From positions 21,609,990 through 21,673,989 of the forward strand of contig JAQNBH010000014.1 of assembly GCA_028752905.1 (NCBI GenBank): DNA of 64,000 nt, given 5' to 3'. Both the position numbers and the translations under genes were made by a program. Of this stretch, positions 45,672-55,378 are shown one piece after another (position 1 is the stretch's first letter; each line of letters begins with the position of its first letter). A model generated the notes under the pieces. It saw nothing but the letters and a program-made list of their open reading frames with translations, ran no database searches and was not told the origin of the DNA. The DNA comes from Cladorhizidae sp. MBARI D1340-BT2 (taxonomy: Eukaryota > Porifera > Demospongiae > Poecilosclerida > Cladorhizidae).

Positions 45672-46448
45672 CAAGAGCTGGTGTGTGGTTAGTATCCACC
45701 ATCCCAAACACCCAAACTTCTTGTGCTGGAGGGCGTCCTCTGTGATGCTATTCATTGACAAAGAACAAACTTTTATCTCTTGTTCAATATGATATACGAC
45801 TGCCTTGAAATACCTTTGGTTTATGTGTGAACTGGGACTCATCGATTTGCACAACCACGCCAGACCCACCTAACACAATAGGTTGAGCACAGCTCTGTGG
45901 AACATACCTCCCGCAGCCACTGGTACACATTGACTGCAGTATCTTTGTTACAACCACACTCACGTGCAGCATCTGTAACCCGGTATTCCCTGGACCACCA
46001 ATAAATAAGGATGATCCAGCTTTGCAGCGGAAGCCGTGATTTAGGAAAAAAACTCCCTGTATATAAGTCAATGGTATGATTCAGTTTAATCAACACAACT
46101 GCATTCAATCTGTATACCATGGCGAATTGATTTAGTAGATTTGCATGTTGAACATGCCCAAGTCCAACCATCCTTCAATGAAGCCTTTCTTCTCAAAGTC
46201 ATATTTATACTGCATCTAATACACAGGTATAACATCAGTGAATCACAAAATCCCAATTATGTCTGTTTTACCTTCCACATGTGACAGAATTTGTCTAAAC
46301 CCTGGGTCTTCAGATAGTCTATAACCTCATTTGTGCCAAAAGCAGCAGAAGCAATGTGTCTTAATGTTCCTGAAGCAGCCATGGATAGTTCATCAGCAAA
46401 ATTGTTCATTATAAGTTTCATTATAAGTTTCATTAACACATTCGACAC
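45672..46448 (-). pseudogene. Merlin transposase, N-terminal half
   Basis: Minus-strand exons: about 46445-46269 (NNFADELSMAASGTLRHIAS, EVIDYLKTQGLDKFCHMWK, then GTAAAA); about 46206-46134 (TLRRKASLKDGWTWACSTCK, KSIRH, then GTATAC); about 46050 downward (GSFFPKSRLPLQSWIILIYW, DAARECGCNKDTAVNVYQWL), a one-base shift, PIVLGGSGVVVQIDESQFTH with the first catalytic Asp, then an intron and HHRGRPPAQEVWVFGMVDTN. It ends at HTPALG before a GTAATC donor at 45671. The pattern is that of Merlin transposases. The frame break before PIVLGG and a phase mismatch after the first exon show decay. The gene continues at 40193. Confidence 0.85.
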
Positions 46449-46530
46449 CTTTTGGTACCGCTCGCGTAATTAAAAACGCGCACGATTTTTTCGACCTTGG
46501 AGGCTTATAATTATTGGGATTGATCCACTA

Positions 46531-47699
46531 CCTGAAAAGAATCTGTTAATTTGTTTGATTTCTCTTAGAATCCAGAAATTCACCACATGTTGATGTAATG
46601 GTTGTAGCTCTTCTAAGAATTGAATATATATGGCTAGTATAATTAGCTAGGATGCAACTTTTACAATGTGCCAACTCTGGCGTTCCAGTAAGTTACTCGT
46701 TATCTTCAATGAACTGTCGAATTATCCCCCCCGCCAAAACGTATTGTTAACTGTATACCCCAAGGTCATCGTGGACACTAAACCTTTTCACCTATAAATT
46801 TGGATGGGTTGGCACTTGCAAAGTGAGGCTTTGCATTTTGAAAGCAGTTAATGCTGTTCTAAATGATGCTCAGCTTTATTATTTCCATTGACTACCTTTG
46901 GTGTGTTAGAGCTAGCTCTAGTCAAGGATTTGTAGCAGTTTTGATGTCAAGTCCGTACTTTTACTCTAGCCATTTTTCTTGATCCTCAGGTTCTCTACCT
47001 TCAGCTCCATTCAAGCTCTTGTAGATGATTGTTTTGCAGATTTGTGCCCATTTTTAACAAAATGTGCTGTACAAGTGCCTTGCCTAATTTTAGATTACTG
47101 AAATAGCCATAATGAGCAGTTGCCACATGAAGGCATTTACTACATACATGTGTCTGTATCAATGGTATCCCTGGCATTCGCATTGGCCCTTCTCTGGTCG
47201 ATCCTGCACATGAATGTCATATGTGTATAGAGACAGACCCCAAAGGGTTAGTCTATACTGTTTTCATCCTTGAGGCAATGTAAACATTGTGATCTGTCTG
47301 TGAATTCCACACCTGTGTGATACACCCAGAAGTGTTGCACACTACTAGTAACAGCTAGGCATTCCAACTGAGTGGCTGAATAAATGTTGCACTCTCGGTA
47401 AGAGCCTTCTACTGAAGTTAGGCGATCGGTCGGTCATCTCCATTGCTGTCTGTTCGACAAATATTGTGAATGATGGGTTCATGAAAACTGCATCAATCTG
47501 AATAGCAATTTATGTTAGGATGTGCATTGAAGGATGTATTTATCTCGTTTTGACACTTTCTTCTTCCACTATGGCTGGAAGGAAGGTAATTTAAGATTAT
47601 TATCTGGTGTAGATACTTTTCCAACTGAAATACGTGTAGTAATAAACTCTCAATGAACTCTCAGTTGACATAATAATATTAAAATCACCTTCTCAATAA
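46531..47699. other. Intergenic, no gene recognised
   Basis: Near 47571 the plus strand has ATGGCTGGAAGGAAG followed by GTAATT, a possible short first exon, but no partner exon could be linked to it. Confidence 0.35.
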
Positions 47700-47775
47700 C
47701 CAACTTCAATTTTTATTCACTCGACGTTTCGACTAGATGCTCTAATCTTCATCAGGAATAAGTTTGAAATTCACC
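47700..47775 (-). ncRNA. Hammerhead ribozyme motif, type I
   Basis: On the minus strand the core CUGAUGA (47755-47749) is followed by a stem GAUUAG/CUAGUC with loop AGCAU (six pairs including one G-U), then GAAA, a minimal helix III (ACGU), and the cleavage triplet GUC at 47725-47723. The bases before the core (UUAUUC) pair with GAAUAA after GUC, with a short bulge, forming stem I. Hammerheads with very short helix III are known from Penelope-like elements and retrozymes, so this is probably the terminal part of such a retroelement on the minus strand. Confidence 0.68.
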
Positions 47776-48029
47776 ATTATATATACCAACAATATGTTTT
47801 GTCTTCCATTCAAGTTGTAGTATATTAAATATATAACAACCTTAAACAACTCTAATTATGCGGTAAAGTATCAAAGGTGGCCCAGGTGGCCCAGAAAACA
47901 GAACAAAAAATTAAATGAATATTTATAAATGTCTCAAAGTAGTAATATAGTAGTTTTATAATATTATATTGAAATTGATTTTCAATGCATTTTATTGAGC
48001 GTGCTCAGACTGAACTTCCAGTGCACACT
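47776..48029. other. Non-coding sequence beside the ribozyme motif
   Basis: AT-rich; no reverse transcriptase or GIY-YIG fragment could be recognised. Confidence 0.4.
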
Positions 48030-49520
48030 ATAATTGACTGCACTCAAGTCGAGAAGGAAGCTCTTTCTATCATTTGTGGGTAAAGAAATTTCACTACTCT
48101 TGTATGATCAGAAGATTACACTCACCACAGACCAAGAGACACATGAATCTTTTGAGAGAGCCAAGTTCTATACAACACAGTTTGGAAAAGGTTTTTCAAA
48201 ACAACACACCCATGATTTCCGAGTCGAAGAACTATCCATGCCTTTTCTACCTGCTATGGATTCCTTATCCTCTGAGATCCCCACATCACCGGGTGAAGTA
48301 ACACCTCCTGAGGCTGTGAAAGTATGTCAATCACCACTTTTGGAAGTGACCAGAATTCCTCCAACACCAGAGTACCGTTACCCTGTTCATAACTGGCAAC
48401 TCCTGATCGCTAGAAGTAATTTATCATATGCAGACCTTTGTATTGATATGGGGTCTGTGGTGTACTTGATATAATGTAATATTATCGACATTGCTCACTA
48501 AAAATGAATTTCCTGTTTCTTTGTGAACATGCTCAGACTGATCTTCCTTAGTTATAAATATGCTACCATTTTGTATGTATGTTTTAGGTGGCAACTGGTT
48601 TCCAATGTGCCAGTTCTCTCATATAGTGTGTAGTTAGCAAAGCTACAATACGCACCCAGCACCCACCAAGAACCAGCTAAACATACTTTACATTAACTTC
48701 ATGAGCTACTAACACTTCATACTGACTAATTCCACTCTACAATAACATTTGTAAAACAATGTTGTCTACAGTACCACTCCTCAGGTGTGAGCATCAGTGG
48801 CACTTTGTGTATGGTTTTGTAGGCAGTTTTCCATTAATCTAGCTATAATTTGTGCTTGCATCCATGTCTTGCGAAGAACAGAGCATCAATGCAACAACTA
48901 TTATTTATGTCCAATTTACAGTAATGAAGATGGGGGGGGGGAGGGGCGTAAAGCCATTAGAGACTAGAAAGTGCAACATAAATCAGATAGAGATGCCTGA
49001 CTATGTCATCTCAGAAAATCAAGAGAGGAACTCTCCAGGATCCCGTCCTTAGTAAGTTATTATAATATTCTGCTTTAAATCTTAAAGCATATTATTATGA
49101 AATCAGCTGAAAGTAATCAAACATGTTATAATACTTCCCCTCAGGGAATGGTCAGTTCACATTCCCAAGGTTCATCTATCCTATCGTTCGAAGATGGCAA
49201 TGAGTTCTGTAATTGCCTGAAATAATGAGGCAGATAAGTTTATGCAGACGTTCAAGAAGGTCATGAAGATTTTGAAAAATGATGGCCTAACCCTAGCCCA
49301 TCAGTTACAGAACTTCCTCCACTTATATCATAGCACTCTACAAACCACTATTGGCACTCCACCCTGTGAAATGCAGAGTAGTTGGAATTTTCATACCAGA
49401 TTGGACCAGAAGTTGAATTGCGAGTTGTTTGCTGTTGGTCCCAGCAAAAGGACTGGCATGACCAACATAATTATATACTTGTTTAAGGATTTTTTTCTCT
49501 GGGTGAGCCTATGATGGCCA
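48030..49520 (+). pseudogene. Ty3/gypsy Pol relic (RNase H and integrase fragments)
   Basis: Around 48070-48150 two adjacent frames give WVKKFHYS and LLYDQKITLTTDQETHESFE, matching the gypsy RNase H pattern KKFHxYLYxxxFTLxTDHxPL with a frameshift. It is followed by MPFLPAMDSLSSEIPTSPGE, like the linker after DALSRLPLP. A weak YADLCIDMGSVVYLI near 48430-48470 resembles the first-Asp region of the integrase. At 49230-49400, FMQTFKKVMK and LAHQLQNFLHLYHSTLQTTI and GTPPCEM correspond to integrase sequence after the catalytic Glu. Intervening sequence is too decayed to read. This is a different and far older lineage than the element at 40-45 kb. Confidence 0.6.
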
Positions 49521-49988
49521 GAAAGTTTCCATAACAGGAGTTAGGAAGAACCTGCCCTGGGCCACACGAGTTCTCACCCAAAGATGTCTGAGCAAGAGGT
49601 TAGATTAACACCTTAGCTTCACCATGGAATGATATATCCACTATCCATGTCTCTGAGACGCACTATGCTCTCACCAGGCAGAAATGCCACATCCCATCAA
49701 CCACCAGTAAGTAGTGACATGCCGCACCGTTCACCTGATGCTTGGAAACTCTCCCTGACTCAAATACTCCCCAGACCAGATAATAATCATAATAAGATCT
49801 GGTGAAGGAGAGGTGTAACCTAAACTTTAAACCTTCATTGATACATGTATTGCTGAGTAGGTATTAGCAAGCTGTTATATCTTGTTATTATGTGCATTGC
49901 ACCTGGGCCAGATAATGCACCCTAGACTGGTTATTAAATCTATGCCAAGTTTTGTTGTCTTGATTTGGTATTCTGTCTTTTTCACACA
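49521..49988. other. Probably decayed retroelement tail
   Basis: No open frame; continuity with the gypsy relic is assumed from position only. Confidence 0.3.
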
Positions 49989-50099
49989 GGATTTGATTCA
50001 CTATGGTCCAACAAACTGATCATAGATTGTATAGATGCAAAGTCTGGAATTTGGTGTTGGTATGAGAGCAAAGTGGTCTCAGCTACCTATAGAAGAATC
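49989..50099 (+). CDS. Orphan exon-like segment
   Basis: After TTTTTCACACAG the plus strand reads FDSLWSNKLIIDCIDAKSGI, then WCWYESKVVSATY, and runs to a TGA at about 50118. The spacing of IDxxDA..G.W..A/S.VV recalls tudor/MBT-like modules (for example VDxxDTxxxWxxAxVV), but the match is short and no neighbouring exon was found. Confidence 0.25.
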
Positions 50100-50749
50100 A
50101 AGAGTTTCTCTAGGTCATGAATACGAGCTATATAGATATTATTGTGGGGTTGACAATTTTTTTCAGTTTGACCTGTATAAAATCATTGTGTATGGGTACA
50201 CCAAGAGCATCAGGCAAGGTATTTATTCAAATAAAGTCTAAACTATCCAGACCTTCAACAGAATTTCTGTTTGTTGTTATCTGCATATATTTATTGCTCC
50301 AAATACAAACATTTTGTTGAAAAGATGCACTCTTGGCACAATAATCATCTGTTTTTTCCCTTGTATAGTGTTGAACTTGTAGTGTCAAATGGCTTCATTA
50401 GTAGTGTTAGAGCTTTGTTCTATTTCTGACTAAGTTAATTAAGGTGTTTATCATCTGTAATACATGTATAACCATTCTCACCTGTGCAGCACATCCAGGC
50501 CAGTCTTAGCAAATTTCTGGGCATTCTCTCAATCACTCTGACAACCATTCCCAAATGACGTAAGCCTGCATTATTTCAGGTGGGTTATTGTTTTTATGGG
50601 TGAACAGGTGCATAGATTGATACAGACATGCAAACATGCATAGATATGCCATGAGCGGCAATGCTAAGTTTTTCATCCAACTCGCATCTTAGGGCTCACT
50701 TAGTTTGCCAGTCAAGTGTGAAGAGTGTCACCAATTTGGGAAATGCGTA
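50100..50749. other. Intergenic with a diverged duplicated segment
   Basis: The stretch 50540-50680 resembles 51555-51690 (both contain ACCATTCC...ATTATTT(C/A)AGGT(G/A)GGTT and later TAGATTGATA), indicating an old local duplication that the MITE now separates. Confidence 0.4.
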
Positions 50750-51175
50750 CCGTATTTGCCGGAGTATAAGTCGCACCGGAATATAAGTCGCACCCCCCAA
50801 AGTTGGCCATCATTTTGAAAATCTATAATAGTTGGAGTATAGGTCGCATGCGCAATGACAATAGGTAAAGTTTCTCCTAGCGCATCTCGGCAGCGTTGTC
50901 AAAACACTCTTCTTCTTTCTTCAGTTCCTGACCGATTTTTGACTGACTCTATACTCTCTTTCCGCTGCTCTGGTTCCGAACTTCTCTGCATACCCAACTA
51001 CTTTGAGCTTAAAGCCAGCAGTGTAACTCATTCGCTACCCAGACATTTTATCGACACACGTACCACTAGAGACCCCGCCCAGTTGTTTAGGCATGTTCGG
51101 ATTATAAGTCGCACCCCTCAATTGGAGAAGAAGATTTGGAGCTACTACTGCGACTTATTACTCCGGCAAATACGG
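50750..51175. mobile_element. TA-flanked MITE, 426 bp
   Basis: The left end CCGTATTTGCCGGAGTATAA with following GTCGCACC is repeated as an inverted copy at the right end, with a short variation near the AGT/AAT position. TA occurs just outside both ends (50748-50749 and 51176-51177), the target duplication of Tc1/mariner/pogo elements. AGTATAAGTCGCACC words also repeat internally. The ends resemble a family of short elements widespread in animal genomes. The frame inside has no transposase motif. Confidence 0.85.
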
Positions 51176-51177
51176 TA

Positions 51178-52204
51178 GCTATTATTTAAGGACAAGCTTC
51201 ATGGATTAGTGATGAATTTCTTCCATAGACAGAGAGTGGCAAGCAAAGAAAAAAGCTAAAGGATGTTGATGAATGATTGCCAGACTTTCCTGTCAGCCAT
51301 GCAGGCCATTCTCACCAGCCAGTGCAGCAAATTTTATGTATTTATTATTTTATTAATTTTTGTACGAGGACCTCTGGGGGAGATAGTTCTGGACAGCTTG
51401 CAGAGTTTATTAGGGACTTGGTTTGTTGTTTGTCCTATTTCTGGCTGGCTCATTGTGCTTATGGTAACGGATATGGTAGCTATTAAATCAAACAGCCCAT
51501 TAATTGCACCCAAGCCAGAATCTCTGGGTGTTCACTATATCGATCTCTTCACTATGACGACCATTCCAAATTTACATAAATGCATATTATTTAAGGTAGG
51601 TTGTCTGTTCCTTTTATGTGAACATATGGTGCCTAGATTGATATGCCATGTGAGGCTCTATCAAGCAAATCCCAACTGAGAGCTCACTTTATTCTTGACC
51701 GTTGCACCATAACTATTGTTTAAAACAATATTACTCTACATTGTGGAAGTCCTTACCCCAAAGTATTCAGCTTCCAGCTCCAGGATTTAACCTATAATTA
51801 TAACAAGAATGCAGTACTAATGGACAATGTGTTTGGCATAGACGCCATTGTGGAGATTGAGAGACTGAGTATAATTTGACTGTTACATAACTTTGTAATT
51901 TATGTATATAGTTAGCACTTTGCAGTAGATGTGGAATTCAGAAGGTGTTAGGGGATCTAGCATCAATAATTCATCATCCAAGTATTCGTATACAAATTGA
52001 AGCTGACTATTTGCCAAACCATTACTTTCATGCCCTTTATTTCTACACACCCTATAGGAATATTTATGTTAAGCCATTTTTCAGTACCTTCTTTAAAAGA
52101 CTGTTGCTTTGGTATTAATAAACATAAGGTGTGTGAGTGAATAATTTGTACTTCCGAAACATGCTCTCTCCTTCTCTCTTTGATGTCTTCATTCCTTGCT
52201 ATAA
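51178..52204. other. Intergenic, no gene assigned
   Basis: A 138-codon plus frame at 51263-51679 is hydrophobic and unrecognised; part of it belongs to the local duplication noted at 50.5 kb. Confidence 0.35.
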
Positions 52205-52648
52205 TTATGGTGCTAGATGAATCTGTGGTAGAAGTGGGGACCGACTTGCACTGCCTTCCCGATTGAGCCAGTTATCTTGACAATGATCACCATAGATCTC
52301 ACACACGTTGTGCAATACTATGCATGAACTAACAATGCTTGGTACATTGGCCAAGTTCGAGTCTATTCTCTTCAGTAGACATCGCCATCAGCCCTTTAAC
52401 CGACCAAAAGCATTCTCCACCACCATCCTTGCCCTGCTTTGCCTATAATTAAAGTTCAGTTCTTCTGGTGTACTGGATGTCTCCAAGTAGGGTTTCATCA
52501 GCCATGGTAGAAGTGGATATGCTGGATCACCCAGAACAACAAGTGGCACTTCAACGTCATTGAAGAGTTTTGTCCAGTTGGGAAACAAAGACCCATTGCA
52601 TGCATTTCTATAAAATGCCGAATTAGCAAAAACACGTGCATCATGTAC
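52205..52648 (-). pseudogene. PIF/Harbinger transposase fragment with a nonsense mutation
   Basis: After an acceptor (CTATTTGCAG) the minus strand reads VHDARVFANSAFYRNACNGS, VPLVVLGDPAYPLLPWLMKP, NFNYRQSRARMVVENAFGRL and K. This is the DDE_Tnp_4 core of Harbinger transposases: the second Asp (GDPAYPL) and the catalytic Glu (VVENAFGRLKG) are present. A TGA at 52388-52390 stands where the family has Arg in GRWRCL; the same frame then continues WRCLLKRIDSNLANVPS and IVLHNVCE to a TAA at 52205. The N-terminal helix-turn-helix half and the first Asp are missing, so the gene is internally deleted as well as stopped. Confidence 0.85.
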
Positions 52649-52930
52649 CTGCAAATAGTGAGGGAAGCACAGTGGTGATATAATATAGAAAGAACACAGA
52701 GCCAGGACATATCCATCTTCAAGTACAAGTACACTAGCAGCAGTCATGTGAGCGATACCAGCTGTCATATCATGTGACACGCAGCAGCTTGGAGGTATAA
52801 AATGCTTTTCAATGTTTTTAATTGTGGTTGTTCATTTTTGCAGTGCGGACAGGATTTATCCAGATCACATCTAGATCCCACTTATCAAGATCAGATCTAG
52901 GTCAATAGTGGTCCCAGTGCGGACATGCCT
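52649..52930. mobile_element. Terminal region of the Harbinger element
   Basis: At the high-coordinate end, the reverse complement begins AGGCATGTCCGCACTG, directly followed outside by TTA (52931-52933), the Harbinger target. A second GTCCGCACTG lies about 70 bp inside. The opposite terminus below 52205 was not found. Confidence 0.6.
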
Positions 52931-52933
52931 TTA

Positions 52934-53010
52934 CACTCATGATATGCAATAATCTTCTCATAGATTTATACTTAGATTGGCTACAGACTACATATAATTT
53001 TTTTTTACAG
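52934..53010. other. Unique sequence upstream of an acceptor
   Basis: Ends in a T-rich tract and TTTTTTACAG, the acceptor of the next feature. Confidence 0.4.
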
Positions 53011-53612
53011 AATCAACAACCCAATCCGTTTTCAGAAAAAAGGTGAAGTTTGTTTGTTAGAAGGAAAAAATTGCCAGACCTTAAAGTCAACATTGCTATA
53101 TAATATCTAGCATATTGTGGTCCACCACTCGTGAATAGTGACTGCTCACTGTTAGAGGCAAAGGCATCTTACAGTTATACACACTTCAAAAGAGCAGCTG
53201 TACTATTATGACCACCCCCCAAAAAATAAAATATAAAAATAAATTTAAAAAAATGGTATATATATAGCTTATGTGGTGGTACTAGAAATAATTATTTAGA
53301 AATAAAATTAAAAAACTAACAATTGTGGTAAGATAAGATTGTAGATTGTTGAGAGAACACAACTAGAAGCTGCATTATTGATATAAAATGTTTGCTCTAT
53401 TATAAATTGTATTTCCCCCTGCGCAAAGTACTAAGGTGTAACCCAAAGCATTGACTCACAGAGAGACATTTATGTGGAAAAAAGGATGGCCATTGTTGAC
53501 TTTTTTCTTTCAGAAATATTGTGTTAAGGTTTGTGACCGGATAATTGATCAGGAATTTGAAGAGTTTGTAGTTGATCCCGAAGAGGAGGTACCAGGAACC
53601 GTACTGGAATAA
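53011..53612 (+). CDS. Last two exons of an unknown gene
   Basis: Exon 53011-53042 follows a long T tract and ACAG, reads STTQSVFRKK, and ends AAG before GTGAAG. Exon 53514-53612 follows TTTTTTCTTTCAG and reads KYCVKVCDRIIDQEFEEFVV, then DPEEEVPGTVLE and TAA. The join is in phase. The acidic C-terminus is protein-like and is not a transposon motif I know. Upstream exons were not found; the Harbinger relic lies directly upstream, so the gene either has a large intron holding it or is itself part of a mobile element. Confidence 0.42.
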
Positions 53613-54699
53613 TAGTCCTAGAGATAAAATCAAATTGGAGCAAGCTGAATTTTGTGAGAAGGAAAATACAGGGCATTTTGATGATCACGGCATAAGTTAG
53701 GAGTACAAGCATTAATTTGAAAATACTATTCACCAAAAATTATGCATTATATTATGCAGTGCAAATTAAGAGAAATCCGTAGGCCTTTATATCTTATTGA
53801 AATAACAACCTGTTGGTAATTGCAATAGTTTTTATATTATCACAGTCCAACATTCACATGAAAGGTACATTTTTCATAACAATACGATCTAGAGTATCAA
53901 TTAAAAATCGAATGCTTTCAGTTTTGTCTGTGGCAGATATAAAATGTGTATAGACATCCTTCTCTTGACTCAGTTGAGGACAAGAACAAATGTTTTGAAC
54001 ACAGAGCCAGTCAATATTGATACCTTTATCAGTCTCACCATTGGATTGCTGGGACCGTTAAAAAAATTATAATCCAACTTCAGTTAAAGATCTATACCAA
54101 GTCAGAAATTCACTAAAATCCCTAGCAACCATATATTATGGGATAGCCCTATCATTGATAAACAGTGTGGTCAGGTCAGGGTTTGTGATCACATACTGAC
54201 CACATAGTATATCTAACTTTTTAACAAAACTAGAATAATACAGAATCTACTGCTTCAAAAGATTTAGCATTTTGTTATTTTTGTTTGCTGAACTACAAAC
54301 ATAGGAGGTACAGTATATTAGACAAAAGAAACATATTATTCTCACTAAAATAATGTCCACAACATGTTTACAAGTATTCTAGCCTTTTCAACAAAACATA
54401 GACCAGGCCTTACACTTCGCCACCAAGTATCACACATATGAATATGATAATACTTGCTACTACGCATAACATATTTTAACATATTAGAGAATTGAGTTGT
54501 GAGGGGAAATATAAAACAAGGAAGCAAAAGGGAAGCTAGTACTCTAGCATCGTCATATCATGAAATCTATAAACATAAAGTAGAGCTTCAATTACACAAA
54601 GTCCCAGGATTTAGCTACTGCGAAGCTAGCTATAGGAACTACCCGCATTTTACCTCGGGAAAATTAACTACAGCCTTTGGACAACAAATAGGCTTAAAC
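53613..54699. other. AT-rich sequence, no gene seen
   Basis: About 1.1 kb without a supported feature; possible 3' UTR of the preceding exons at its left edge. Confidence 0.4.
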
Positions 54700-55085
54700 C
54701 TGAGAAGTGTTCTAGTCTGTGTCTTCCTCGTTAGAGACCAAGCCATCACTTTCAGCTCTATCATTCACCATGTTCCAACAGTTTCTACTATTGTGGCCAT
54801 CCTATCCAAGGTTTCACGTTCGGAAGAAGGCTCACCAAAGTAAGAAAGGATGCAAGAATCTTCTCCTTCGCTAAAGTCATCTTCAGACGAGTCAAGAGAA
54901 CCTAGTGCCTTGTCTCTAAAAATACTTCTGCTAGACTTAGTTGCCCAGTCATTTCCCCTTCCACCCCACCCCCACCCTCCCCTCCACCTTAGTGACCGGA
55001 AAGTAACACACTTCAAATTAAGGGCATAAATATATACGCAGGAAATAATCTTATAAACTATCGCATGCATGTTCCAGAGCGCCAT
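54700..55085 (-). pseudogene. Acidic protein segment, frameshifted, related to 8930-9179
   Basis: From the ATG at 55085 the minus strand reads MALWNMHAIVYK, then SSRSIFRDKALGSLDSSEDD, FSEGEDSCILSYFGEPSSER and ends at a stop near 54765. One base over, the frame continues NDRAESDGLVSNEEDTD. The core (SED-F-E---SC--Y-GEPSSER) resembles GYLGNASSDR after an acidic run in the exon at 8930-9179. Both may derive from the N-terminus of one transposase-like family. The in-frame stop and the frame change suggest decay. Confidence 0.35.
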
Positions 55086-55104
55086 ATGGCGCTACCTATT
55101 GATG
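55078..55104. promoter_or_regulatory. 16-bp palindrome with overlapping divergent start codons
   Basis: AGCGCCATATGGCGCT is a perfect palindrome. Its central CATATG supplies an ATG on each strand: plus ATG at 55086 reads MALPID and is followed in phase by a consensus donor (GATG, GTAAGT); minus ATG at 55085 begins the acidic frame. The same core (GCCATATGGCGC, then donor GTGAGT after 15 bp) starts the plus gene at 9365. Confidence 0.55.
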
Positions 55105-55378
55105 GTAAGTGGGTTTAGAAATACATGTGTGCATGTCGGGGTGGGGGAGTACTTGTCAGTACATGTAATGATAATTAGCACCTCCCCGTGGTAACCACTG
55201 GGCAGTTGTTCATGCTAATTTATCTGATTCACTTGAGTATGTAGTTCACTCAGATGGCATCCCTCAGTTCTTGCCAAGACTGTTCCCTAGAAGAGGCCCT
55301 GCCCACCTCTCAGGTGGAGCAATCTAATCATGCATATATTTAGGGCAGATGAAGTGCTCAGTTTTTCTGTGTGGTATT
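55105..55378. other. Sequence between the palindrome and the LINE relic
   Basis: Nothing further recognised. Confidence 0.4.

Larger units (their letters stand above)
39429..46530 (-). mobile_element. Merlin DNA transposon, split by an LTR retrotransposon
   Basis: Terminal inverted repeats of about 115-128 bp lie at 39429-39546 and 46403-46530. They share GTGGATCAATCCCAAT, TAAGCCTCCAAGG, TCGAAAAAATCGTGCGCG and TTTTTAATTACGCGAGCGG, with small indels. Between them the minus strand encodes a Merlin (IS1016-related) transposase in several exons. Without the nested retroelement the transposon is about 1.67 kb. I could not identify a clean 8-9-bp target duplication. Confidence 0.8.
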
